A stretch of DNA of 64,000 bases, taken from the NCBI GenBank assembly GCA_022764045.1, contig JALERU010000061.1, forward strand, positions 1 to 64,000, given 5' to 3'. This DNA comes from Clostridiales bacterium. Its GTDB lineage: Bacteria; Bacillota; Clostridia; Oscillospirales; Oscillospiraceae. The first letter of the stretch is position 1. Each line of letters opens with the position of its first letter. The notes under the pieces were generated by a model. It worked only from the letters and a program-made list of their open reading frames with translations, had not been told where the DNA came from and ran no database searches. Position numbers and translations under genes: made by a program. Shown here piece by piece: positions 37,133 to 45,823 of this stretch.

Positions 37133-37777
37133 ATGATTCAAGCCATCCCCTCTGGCGCCACCAACTGCTACCTCCTCCGCTCCGACGGGGGCGGGCCGGC
37201 CATTTTGGTGGACGCCGGCACGGCGGCGGACCAAACCTTTCTTTCAAAGCTGTCCGCCTGCCTCCCGCCCCAGGACCTTGCCCTGGTGATCCTCACCCAC
37301 GGCCACTACGACCATGTGGGCCACGCCGCCCGGCTCCAGGGGGAGTACGGGGTGCCCGTGGCCATCCACCCCGGCGACCGGGAGATGGTGACCCAGGGGT
37401 CTCTAACCTGCCCTCCCGGCCGGGGATTGCTGGGCGGGATCATCCGCCGGGCCACTTTGCGCACCGTGGAGAAGAGCCGCTACACCCCCTTCACCCCGGA
37501 CCGGTTGCTGGCCCCCGGTCCCTTGCCGGGGTTCCCCGGGGTGGAGGTCGTATCCCTGCCCGGCCACACCCCCGGCTCCATCGGGGTGGTGTTTGAAGGC
37601 TGCCTGCTGGCCGGGGACGTGGTGATGAACCTCCCCCTGCCCGCCCTGCCCTGGCTGGCGGAGGACTTCCTCACTGCCCGAAAGAGCCTGACGGCCCTGG
37701 CGGGGCGATCCTTTGTAAAAATTTATCCCGGCCACGGCCGGCCCATCCACGGGGCCTGGCTGGACCGGAAGAGATGA
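37133..37777 (+). CDS. MBL-fold metallo-hydrolase (glyoxalase II-like)
   Basis: LTHGHYDHVG, SLPGHTPGSIG, LLAGDVV, IYPGHGRP. Confidence 0.9.
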   Translation: MIQAIPSGATNCYLLRSDGGGPAILVDAGTAADQTFLSKLSACLPPQDLALVILTHGHYDHVGHAARLQGEYGVPVAIHPGDREMVTQGSLTCPPGRGLLGGIIRRATLRTVEKSRYTPFTPDRLLAPGPLPGFPGVEVVSLPGHTPGSIGVVFEGCLLAGDVVMNLPLPALPWLAEDFLTARKSLTALAGRSFVKIYPGHGRPIHGAWLDRKR

Positions 37778-37812
37778 AAACACCGCCTGCCAAACCGGCA
37801 GGCGGTGTTTCG
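37778..37812. terminator. Convergent terminator
   Basis: AAACACCGCCTGCCAAACCGGCAGGCGGTGTTT. Confidence 0.85.
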
Positions 37813-37818
37813 ATTGGG

Positions 37819-39207
37819 TTACGAGGGCTGCGCCATCACGCGGTCGGCGGAGCGGAGGGTTTTCCGCAGGAAGATGGAGCTCATCAGCAGGGACATGAGC
37901 TCTGCGATGGGGAAGGCCAGCCATACCAGGGTCAGGTTCCCCGTTTGGGACAGCAGCCAGGCGGCGGGGAGAAGGACCACCAACTGCCGGCACACCGAGA
38001 CCACCAGGCTGTACAGGGGGTTGCCGATGGCCTGGCACACCGAGCCGGACACGATACAGAAGCCGGCCAGCAGGAAGTGGGTGCCGATGATCCGCAGGGC
38101 GGGGATGCCAATGGAGAGCATGTGCTCCGAGGCGTCGAACAGGGAGAGCAGGGGGCCGGGGACCAGCTCAAAGACGGCCAAGCCAACGGCCATAATGGAC
38201 ACGGCGGTGGCGATGGACAGCTTGATGGTCTTCTTCACCCGGTCGGGCTTTTTGGCCCCGTAGTTGTAGGCGATGATGGGCACCATGCCGTTGTTCAGGC
38301 CGAAGACGGGCATGAAGATAAAACTTTGGAGCTTGAAATAGGCTCCGAACACCGCCGTGGCCGTGGTGGTGAAGGAGATGAGAATCCGGTTCAGGCCAAA
38401 GACCATGATCGAGCCGATACACTGCATGATGATGGAGGGGAAGCCGATGCGGTAAATATTCTTCACCGTGGGCCCGTGGAAGCGGATGTGCTTCAGGGAG
38501 AGGTGGATATCCGGGTTGCACTTCAGGTTCATCATCAGGGCGGCCACGGCGGCGGTGCACTGGCCGATGACGGTGGCCACGGCGGCGCCCGCTACCCCCA
38601 GCCGGGGGGCGCCGAAGAGCCCAAAGATAAAGATGGGGTCCAGGGCGATGTTCAGCAGAGCCCCCAGCAGTTGGGTGCACATGGACAGGTGGGTCCGCCC
38701 GGTGGACTGGAGCAGCCGCTCAAAGGTAAACTGGCAGCAGATGCCGATGGAGCAGCCCAGGCAGAGTTTGGCATAGATGGTGCCGGAGGTGACAATCTCC
38801 TCCACGTCGGTTTGCAGCAGGAAGAAGGTGTGAGAGAAGGTCAGGCCAATGACGCAGAACACCACGAAGGAGGCCAGGGCCAGAAAGATCCCTGTGTTGG
38901 CGGCCCGGTCGGCCTTCTCCTGCTCCTTGGCCCCCAAGGACCGGGAGAGTAGGGCGTTCATGCCCACGGTGGTGCCCGCGCAGACGGCGATCATCAGGTT
39001 CTGCAGAGGGAAGGCCAGAGAGACAGCGGTCAGGGCGTTTTCGCTGAGCCGGGAGACAAAGACGCTGTCCACAATGTTGTACATGGCCTGCACCAGCATG
39101 GAGATCATCATGGGCACCGCCATGCCGGCCAGAAGCTTTCCCACGGGCTGCACGCCCATCTTGTTTTCTGCGGGGGTGCCCGAAGCTGAAATCGGTTGGG
39201 ATGGCAT
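37819..39207 (-). CDS. MATE family efflux transporter
   Basis: 12-TM profile; VGKLLAGMAVPMMISMLVQAMYNIVDSVFVSRLSENALTAVSLAFPLQNL. Confidence 0.93.
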   Translation of the reverse strand: MPSQPISASGTPAENKMGVQPVGKLLAGMAVPMMISMLVQAMYNIVDSVFVSRLSENALTAVSLAFPLQNLMIAVCAGTTVGMNALLSRSLGAKEQEKADRAANTGIFLALASFVVFCVIGLTFSHTFFLLQTDVEEIVTSGTIYAKLCLGCSIGICCQFTFERLLQSTGRTHLSMCTQLLGALLNIALDPIFIFGLFGAPRLGVAGAAVATVIGQCTAAVAALMMNLKCNPDIHLSLKHIRFHGPTVKNIYRIGFPSIIMQCIGSIMVFGLNRILISFTTTATAVFGAYFKLQSFIFMPVFGLNNGMVPIIAYNYGAKKPDRVKKTIKLSIATAVSIMAVGLAVFELVPGPLLSLFDASEHMLSIGIPALRIIGTHFLLAGFCIVSGSVCQAIGNPLYSLVVSVCRQLVVLLPAAWLLSQTGNLTLVWLAFPIAELMSLLMSSIFLRKTLRSADRVMAQPS

Positions 39208-39465
39208 AGTCTCAGATCACACTCCTCTTCTGTAAACATCAAAAAAATATAGAATATAGCAAGAGCATATTGTATCACAATAGGGCCCGCTGTCAATGGG
39301 TGAAAAGGACAAAAGAGGGAGCTGTTTTGGGGAACCTGGTTTCTTTTGTAAAATGGTGGAAAAAACAGAGCCATGAAAGCTGGGAAAAGCTCTCGCAAAG
39401 GATCGAAAAAGAACCGCTGAGCAATTTGCTCAGCGGTTTCTTTTGCCATGTAAGGGAGGGGTGAA

Positions 39466-40302
39466 TTAGAACAGAGCCACAACAGCGCCGCCGTAGGTGG
39501 TTTCGATGTACTCACGGACTGCGTCGGACTGCAGAGCCTTCACCAGAGCCTGGATGGCGGGATCGTTCTCCTTGCCCTCCTTCACCACCAGCACGTTGGG
39601 ATAGGGGGTGTCTTCGGCGTCCTCGATGGCCAGGGAGTCCTTCACGGGGTTAAAGCCGGCTTCCAGGGCATAGTTGGAGTTGATGACGGAGATGTCCACC
39701 TCGTCCACGGTCTGGGGCAGCATGGCGGCTTCCAGCTCCTTGAACTGCAGGTTCTTGGGGTTCTCGGCAATGTCCTTGGCGGTGCACTCCAGGCCAGCGT
39801 CTTCCTTTAAGGTGATCAGGCCCTGGGCCTCCAGCAGCAGCAGAGCGCGGCCCTCGTTGGTGGGGTCGTTGGGCACGGCCACGGTGGCGCCGTCAGCCAG
39901 GGCGTCCAGGCTGTCGCACTTGCCGGCGTAGATGCCCATGGGCTCATTGTGGATCTTGGCCACAGGGACCAGATTGGTGCCGTTCTCCGCGTTGTAGTTG
40001 TCCAGATAGGGGGTATGCTGGAAGTAGTTGGCGTCGTCCTCGCCCTCGTCCACGGCCACGTTGGGCATGATGTAGTCGTTGTAGGTCACGATCTCCAGGG
40101 TGATGCCTTCCTCAGCCAGAACGCCCTTCACCTGCTCCAGGATCTCAGCGTGGGGAGAGGGGGAGGCGCCCACCCGCAGGGTGACGGCTTCGCCGGACTC
40201 GTTGGTGTTGGCGTCGTCGGCGGGCTCGGTGGTGTCATTGCCGCAGGCGGCCAGACCCAGGGCCATCACAAGGGCCAGGGTCAGTGCGAACAGTTTCTTC
40301 AT
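39466..40302 (-). CDS. metQ: MetQ/NlpA-family substrate-binding lipoprotein
   Basis: Lipobox LGLAACG; VGASPSPHAEILEQV, ANYFQHTPYLDNYN, VAVPNDPTNEGRALLLLEAQGLI. Confidence 0.93.
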   Translation of the reverse strand: MKKLFALTLALVMALGLAACGNDTTEPADDANTNESGEAVTLRVGASPSPHAEILEQVKGVLAEEGITLEIVTYNDYIMPNVAVDEGEDDANYFQHTPYLDNYNAENGTNLVPVAKIHNEPMGIYAGKCDSLDALADGATVAVPNDPTNEGRALLLLEAQGLITLKEDAGLECTAKDIAENPKNLQFKELEAAMLPQTVDEVDISVINSNYALEAGFNPVKDSLAIEDAEDTPYPNVLVVKEGKENDPAIQALVKALQSDAVREYIETTYGGAVVALF

Positions 40303-40338
40303 TTTTTAGTTCCTCCTTAAATTATTGTGAAGAATCAT

Positions 40339-41019
40339 TTATCTCAGGCGCTTGTCCATTTTAGCGGACAGCCAACTGAAAACGGATTGGATCACCTGGA
40401 CCAGGACCACGATAAAGACCACGGTGGCCCACATGACCGAGGGGGTGAAGCGCTGGTAGCCGTAGCTCACGGCCAGGTAGCCCAGGCCGCCGGCCCCGAT
40501 GGCCCCGGCGATGGCGGTGTAGCCCAGGATGGTGATGAGGGAGATGGAAGCGCCCAGGATCAGGGAGGGCTTTGCCTCGGGCAGATAGACCTTCCACACG
40601 ATCTGAAACCGGGTGGCCCCCATGGACTGGGCGGCCTCTACCACGCCGGCGTCCACCTCTGCCAAGGAGGTCTCCACCATCCGGGCGATGAAGGGGGCGG
40701 CGGAGATCACCAGGGGCGGGATGGCCCCCCGGACCCCCATCTTGGTGCCCACGATGAGCTTGGTGAACTCCAGCAGCATGACGATGAGAATGATAAAGGG
40801 GATGGACCGGCCGATGTTGACGATCCAGCCCAGGATGCGGTTGACCCACTTCTGGGGCCAGATGCCATGGGGCTGGGTGATGTTCAGCAGCACCCCGATG
40901 GGCAGGCCGATGAGGTAGGCGAAGAGGGTGGAGACCCCGGTCATCACCAGGGTGTCCCGGGTGCCGGTGATTAAAAGGTCGCCGTATTCCGCCCAAAAGC
41001 TTGTCAAGGTCTCAAGCAT
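40339..41019 (-). CDS. metI: Methionine ABC transporter permease
   Basis: IGRSIPFIILIVMLLEFTKLIVGTKMG, AIGAGGLGYLAVSYGYQRF. Confidence 0.93.
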   Translation of the reverse strand: MLETLTSFWAEYGDLLITGTRDTLVMTGVSTLFAYLIGLPIGVLLNITQPHGIWPQKWVNRILGWIVNIGRSIPFIILIVMLLEFTKLIVGTKMGVRGAIPPLVISAAPFIARMVETSLAEVDAGVVEAAQSMGATRFQIVWKVYLPEAKPSLILGASISLITILGYTAIAGAIGAGGLGYLAVSYGYQRFTPSVMWATVVFIVVLVQVIQSVFSWLSAKMDKRLR

Positions 41020-42025
41020 GGGAGTTCACCTCCTCCACAGAAATATCCGATTGCCGCTGGAGATATTGCAGGGCCTTGGCGGTCTCCACCGGGCTTTCCG
41101 GCAGGCCCAGGAGCATGGAGCCGAAGGCCTTGCCCTCAATGTTCCGGGTGTCGGCTCCCAGGATGTTGACCTTTACCCCGCAGTCGATGGCCAGGGAAGC
41201 GATGAGGGGCTCATAGGAGGAGCCGCCGTTGAAGACCACCCGGATCACCCGGCCCACCGGCAACTGGCTGATCTTGGCCCCGTCGGGGTAGACAAACTGG
41301 CGGCCGATGTCGCTCTGGGGATTGGCGAAGATGTCGGAGACCCGGCCCGCCTCGGCCACCACGCCCCCGTCCAGGATGGCCACCCGGTGGCAGATCTCTT
41401 CGATGACGTTCATCTGGTGGGTGATGACCACCACGGTGACCCCCAACTTCTGGTTGAGCTCCTTCAGCAGCTCCAGAATGGAGGCGGTGGTGGTGGGGTC
41501 TAGGGCGGAGGTGGCCTCGTCGCACAGCAGGACCTTGGGATCGGTGGCCAGGGCCCGGGCAATGGCTACCCGCTGCTTCTGGCCGCCGGACATCTGGGCG
41601 GGATAGGCTTTTTCCCGGGCCTCCAGGCCCACCAGCTTCAGCAGCTCCCGGGCTTTCTTCACGGCCTTGGCCCGGCCCACCCCCATGAGCTCCAGGGGGA
41701 AGCAGATGTTGTCCAGGGCGTTGCGCTGCATGAGCAGGTTAAAGCTTTGGAAGATCATGCTGATGGACTTCCGGGCCTTGTTCAGCTCCTTGGTGTTCAG
41801 CTTGGTCATGTCCTGGCCGTCTACAATCACCGAGCCGGAGGTGGGGCGCTCCAGCAGGTTCATGCACCGGACCAGGGTGGATTTGCCCGCCCCGGACAGA
41901 CCGATGATGCCGAAGATTTCGCCGGATCGGATGTCGAGATTGATATCCTCCAGGGCATGCACGGCGCTCTCGCCGGTGCCGAAGGTTTTGTTCAGATGCT
42001 GGATCTGAATAATCGATTGGCTCAA
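41012..42025 (-). CDS. metN: Methionine ABC transporter ATP-binding protein
   Basis: GLSGAGKSTLVRCMN, MSGGQKQRVAIARAL, LLCDEATSALDP, C-terminal NIL-type domain; TTG start at 42025 (ORF track runs into the T-box). Confidence 0.93.
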   Translation of the reverse strand: MSQSIIQIQHLNKTFGTGESAVHALEDINLDIRSGEIFGIIGLSGAGKSTLVRCMNLLERPTSGSVIVDGQDMTKLNTKELNKARKSISMIFQSFNLLMQRNALDNICFPLELMGVGRAKAVKKARELLKLVGLEAREKAYPAQMSGGQKQRVAIARALATDPKVLLCDEATSALDPTTTASILELLKELNQKLGVTVVVITHQMNVIEEICHRVAILDGGVVAEAGRVSDIFANPQSDIGRQFVYPDGAKISQLPVGRVIRVVFNGGSSYEPLIASLAIDCGVKVNILGADTRNIEGKAFGSMLLGLPESPVETAKALQYLQRQSDISVEEVNSHA

Positions 42026-42104
42026 TACAGTCCCCTCTTTTCTCTCTGATACTGTTTCCCGATGAAATGCTTTCCTTCTCCGCTCCGCCTGGGGGGAGGG
42101 GAAG

Positions 42105-42395
42105 GGTAAAAAAATAGCCGCCCTTGATCGAATATCAAGGACGACGTAAATCGCCGTGGTACCACCTTGGTTCGCGCGGCCTCTCGCGAGACCGGCCTTA
42201 GAGGGTGCCAGCACACCCCGGCGCGATGACGGGCGCTCCCGTCGCAGCCTAACGGGGAGGGCCCGCTCGGTGCGCGACTCCGAGACCATCTTCCACGGGG
42301 CATTCGGCGCCCCTTTCCACCTGCCGGGGCTCTCTGCGGCCTATCTCCGCGTGTACTCTTCTCTTCATTGTCTTTTTGGTGTTTGATTGTTGCAC
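42105..42395 (-). ncRNA. T-box riboswitch leader, probably methionine-specific
   Basis: Minus strand: T-box AAGGTGGTACCACGG (42154-42168), stem I GAAGAGA/GCAGAGAGCC...GGTGGAAA, likely specifier AUG in GAAGATGGTCTCGGAG, terminator CCTTGATATTCGATCAAGGGCGGCTATTTTTTT. Confidence 0.9.
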
Positions 42396-42536
42396 CTAAT
42401 CTACACCAAAAAAGTGGCGTTGTCAAGGACTTTTTGCGGGAAATTTCCCGCCTTTTTTGACAAAAAAGCCAAAGAGCGCGGGCCTGGGAAACCCCGGGCC
42501 CGCGTTTTCAGACTGGCGCTGGGGCGGCGAACCCCG

Positions 42537-42707
42537 TTAAATATTGTAGCGGAATTGCCGGATCAGATAGTCCACATCGTCATCCATGGGACCATACTGG
42601 GCGTACAGGGCGTCTCGGATCTGGCGCAGCAGCTCCTTGTTCCCGCTGTCGTTGGCCGCTTTGATGGCGGCCAGGTAACGGTTGTACTCACTGGACGGAA
42701 TTGACAT
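42537..42707 (-). CDS. Small 56-aa protein (below ORF-track cutoff)
   Basis: Manual translation: MSIPSSEYNRYLAAIKAANDSGNKELLRQIRDALYAQYGPMDDDVDYLIRQFRYNI*; strong SD AAAGGAGGT. Confidence 0.7.
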   Translation of the reverse strand: MSIPSSEYNRYLAAIKAANDSGNKELLRQIRDALYAQYGPMDDDVDYLIRQFRYNI

Positions 42708-42727
42708 GATGATACCTCCTTTGCAAG

Positions 42728-43435
42728 TTAGCCAATATAAATGCCGTACCCGGCGTCGTATACATTAAATCGATTCTGGGGAAACTCATTTCGCAGCATG
42801 GACACGACATATTCTAATGCGTAAGCACTGCCGGCACGTGGGATTTGTAATGTGCATGTGAGGTCGATGGTTCCATACGGATAGTCAGAGATTTCCAGCT
42901 CATAGGAATCGATCCATCCGCGGGGAAAGTAAAGTTTTACATCTGTGACGACTGTTTTGAATAATATGGTGTAAAACATCTGATAGCAGCATGTTTGAAG
43001 GATGTTTATCTTCGTGGTAGTGTCCCCGGCTTCATACTTTTCCCAGTCTTCCTTTGAAACCCACTCCGGCTTAAAACAGAGTGGGGCGGTATCTCCCGAT
43101 GTAATAGAAACGCTATGAGTGATATCGTGAAGAGGCGAGGTGTACGCCTCTTCGATTGCCATCTTAAGCTGATAGTTGCGATATTCATAAAAATCATCTT
43201 GATGAATTAAGGAAATGCTTGTTACGTATGTGTCGCTGTCTGCTTGGTTGATTTGATTCATAGACCGCACAAACCCTCTCAGTTCAGAGAGCATCCGGTT
43301 GACATCGCCGTTTGTCCTTACGCTCTGCTCTATTTGCTGCCGGCGTATTGCCGCAGCTTCTTTTTCTTTTTTCCTGTGATGATGATAACCCACGCCAATT
43401 ACAATAAGAATTATAACAAATACACCCATCTTCAA
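42728..43435 (-). CDS. Uncharacterised membrane-anchored protein
   Basis: N-terminal TM (GVFVIILIVIGVGYHH), 235 aa, immediately upstream of the 56-aa ORF. Confidence 0.7.
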   Translation of the reverse strand: MKMGVFVIILIVIGVGYHHHRKKEKEAAAIRRQQIEQSVRTNGDVNRMLSELRGFVRSMNQINQADSDTYVTSISLIHQDDFYEYRNYQLKMAIEEAYTSPLHDITHSVSITSGDTAPLCFKPEWVSKEDWEKYEAGDTTTKINILQTCCYQMFYTILFKTVVTDVKLYFPRGWIDSYELEISDYPYGTIDLTCTLQIPRAGSAYALEYVVSMLRNEFPQNRFNVYDAGYGIYIG

Positions 43436-43630
43436 ATACCCTTCTAATTGATTCCATCATGTATGGAAAAGGGGATTGACAAAAACCCCTTCCAATCGAC
43501 GATTTCTTTTATAATATACCATTATTTCAAAATATTTTCAATACCTAATATAACCTCTATGTTCCTCAGGAATTGATTTGCTGGGGGACGCCATTCCCGC
43601 GGCCCGGCTGATCGAGGTGATGAAACAGGA

Positions 43631-43676
43631 AACCCCTCCGTGTTCCAACGGGTAACCGTTGACACAGAGGGGTTTC
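43631..43676. terminator. Terminator hairpin
   Basis: AAACCCCTCCGTGTTCCAACGGGTAACCGTTGACACAGAGGGGTTT. Confidence 0.65.
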
Positions 43677-43719
43677 TTTGACCAAATCCGGCGGGATCGG
43701 CTCTGGCCGGCGGGGGGCG

Positions 43720-44337
43720 TCACCCCACCCGGCGCAGGAGCTGCCGCTGGGCCACGGGCACCGAGGCCAGGCACAGCCCCAGGGCCAGCAGGAGGGCCAC
43801 CGGCGCGGCAGGGATCAGAGAGGCGGAGGACAGGGAGAGGGCTTCTCCCAGCAGGGCGGTCAGCCCTGCGCCGAGGATCAGGATGAGGATGCAGAAGAAC
43901 ATCATATAGATCCGCCCCTTCTCCACGCCCACCCGGAAGAGATAGGGGAAAAAGAGGGCCTGGGCCACCAGGATCACGGCCAAGACGTACAGCAGCATGG
44001 CCAGGTCCTTTCCAGCGGGCAGGTGGCCGGGAGAGAACAGGAAGAGCCCGATGACGTTCATCAACGCCCCGAACAGGGCGGCGCCCCAACCAAAGACGTA
44101 CCGGCTGAAGACCACCGACCGGGTGGAGTAGGGGAGCATGGCGGCAAAGTCGTCCCACTTGGCCCGCTCGTCATAAGCCATGAGGCTCATGGGGATCATA
44201 ATCCCGGCGTAAATGACAAAGAACAGGCTCAGATTCAGGGCCTGGTTGGGGATCAGGCAGAACAGGGCCACCAGGAAGAGGATGTATTTCATCTGCTTCC
44301 ACAGCACGCAGAAGTCTTTATACAGTAAGGCTTTCAT
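43720..44337 (-). CDS. ABC-2 type transporter permease
   Basis: Multi-TM; MKALLYKDFCVLWKQMKYILFLVALFCL...MSLMAYDERAKWDDFAAMLPYSTRSVVFSRYV. Confidence 0.85.
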   Translation of the reverse strand: MKALLYKDFCVLWKQMKYILFLVALFCLIPNQALNLSLFFVIYAGIMIPMSLMAYDERAKWDDFAAMLPYSTRSVVFSRYVFGWGAALFGALMNVIGLFLFSPGHLPAGKDLAMLLYVLAVILVAQALFFPYLFRVGVEKGRIYMMFFCILILILGAGLTALLGEALSLSSASLIPAAPVALLLALGLCLASVPVAQRQLLRRVG

Positions 44338-44477
44338 AGAACAGGATTCCTTTCTGAGAATTTACCATTGGCATTTGTCATACCGCTTCACGGCCGTCGG
44401 GAAGGAGGCCGGGCACACCGGTTTTCCCGGTGCTCCATCTGAGCAGGAGCACTTTCATGGGCTCCTTTCGGGGGGCG

Positions 44478-45332
44478 TCACAGGTTCTGTTTGCCGTCCT
44501 TTGCCAGGAAGAGGATGATGTCCTCCAAGTTGGTATGCTCGGTGACGAAGTGGCCGGGGATCAGGCCCCGCTTCACCAGGGCCTCGGCCCCGTAGGGCCC
44601 CTCCTTCACCCCGACCACAGCGGCGGGGTCCAGCTCGGCCAGCTGGCTTTGGGAGAGCTTCACCAGGGCGTATTCCTCCAGCAGCAGGTCCTTTTCCTCA
44701 AAGAGCACCAGCTTGCCCTTGTGGAGGAAGGCGATGTAATCGCAAATTTTCTCCAGGTCGCTGACGATGTGGGAGGAGAGGACCACCGTGTGGGACTCGT
44801 CCCGGGTGAAGTCGTTGAAAACCTCCAGCACCTCGTCCCGGACCATGGGGTCCAGGCCGCTGGTGGCCTCGTCCAGCAGCAGGAGCTTGGGGTGGTGGGA
44901 GAGGGCGGCGGCGATGGCCAGCTTCATCTTCATGCCCCTGGAGAATTCTTTGAATTTCTTCTCCCGGGGGATGGAAAACTGGGCCAGATATTGGTCGTAC
45001 TGGGTCTGGTCCCAGCGGGTGTAGGTCAGGGACATGAGCTTGCCCAGCTCCCTGGGGGTGATGACCTCGGGGAGGCAGGCCTCGTCCAGCACCACGCCGA
45101 TGTCCTGTTTGGTCTGGAGAAAGTCCGGGCTCTGGTTGTCGGTGCCCAGCAGAGAGACCTGGCCGCCGTCCCGGGAAATGGCGTTCATCAGCAGGCGCAG
45201 GGTGGTGGATTTGCCCGCCCCGTTTTCTCCCACCAGGCCCAGGATACACCCGGCGGGCAGGGAAAAGGTGATGTGGTCCAGGGTGAAGCCCTGGTAAGTT
45301 TTGGTCAGGTCATGGCATTCAATGGCGTTCAT
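44478..45332 (-). CDS. ABC transporter ATP-binding protein
   Basis: GLVGENGAGKSTTLRLL, FSRGMKMKLAIAAAL, LLLLDEATSGLDP. Confidence 0.93.
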   Translation of the reverse strand: MNAIECHDLTKTYQGFTLDHITFSLPAGCILGLVGENGAGKSTTLRLLMNAISRDGGQVSLLGTDNQSPDFLQTKQDIGVVLDEACLPEVITPRELGKLMSLTYTRWDQTQYDQYLAQFSIPREKKFKEFSRGMKMKLAIAAALSHHPKLLLLDEATSGLDPMVRDEVLEVFNDFTRDESHTVVLSSHIVSDLEKICDYIAFLHKGKLVLFEEKDLLLEEYALVKLSQSQLAELDPAAVVGVKEGPYGAEALVKRGLIPGHFVTEHTNLEDIILFLAKDGKQNL

Positions 45333-45349
45333 AGCGAAGCTCCCTTCGG

Positions 45350-45727
45350 TCAGTGTTGGTCTTGATAGAGCAGGCGGAGCAGGTCGACCAGCTCTTCTTC
45401 CCCCAGGCCGCAGCTGGCGGCCAGCGCAAAAATCTGGTTCATATGCTCCTCGATCTGGGTTAAATAGGTTTCCCGGATGAGCTGGGTATTTTTCTCGGCC
45501 ACATAAGAGCCTTTGGCGGGAACGGTGTAGACATACCCGGCCTTTTCCAGCTCCTCATAGGCCCGCTTGGTGGTGATGACGCTCACCCGCAGGTCCTTGG
45601 CCAGGGACCGGATGGAGGGCAAGGGCTGCCCCGGCTGGAGCGCGCCGTGCAGAATCTGGTCCCGGAGCTGGGTGAAGATCTGCTCATAGATGGGCTTGTC
45701 GCTGGTGTTGGTGATGAGGATATTCAT
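45350..45727 (-). CDS. GntR family transcriptional regulator (YtrA-like)
   Basis: KPIYEQIFTQLRDQILHGALQPGQPLPSIRSLAKDLRVSVITTKRAYEELEKAGYVYTVPAKGSYVAEK; ATG at 45727. Confidence 0.9.
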   Translation of the reverse strand: MNILITNTSDKPIYEQIFTQLRDQILHGALQPGQPLPSIRSLAKDLRVSVITTKRAYEELEKAGYVYTVPAKGSYVAEKNTQLIRETYLTQIEEHMNQIFALAASCGLGEEELVDLLRLLYQDQH

Positions 45728-45745
45728 GGGAAAACCACCTATTCT

Positions 45746-45793
45746 GTACATGTACGGTATACACAGTATACCCAGTAAACAGCCCCCTGTCAA
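45746..45793 (-). promoter_or_regulatory. Promoter with overlapping palindromic operators for the gntR-ABC operon
   Basis: Minus strand TTGACA (45788-45793)-N17-TATACT (45765-45770); palindromes GTACATGTAC (45746-45755) and GGTATAC-ACA-GTATACC (45756-45772). Confidence 0.7.
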
Positions 45794-45823
45794 GGGGGGC
45801 TGCAAAATTTTTTTCAAGAGGGG

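Noticed and set aside
42387-42704. 105-aa + strand ORF
   Set aside because: Runs across the T-box promoter region and antisense to the 56-aa ORF that has a strong SD.
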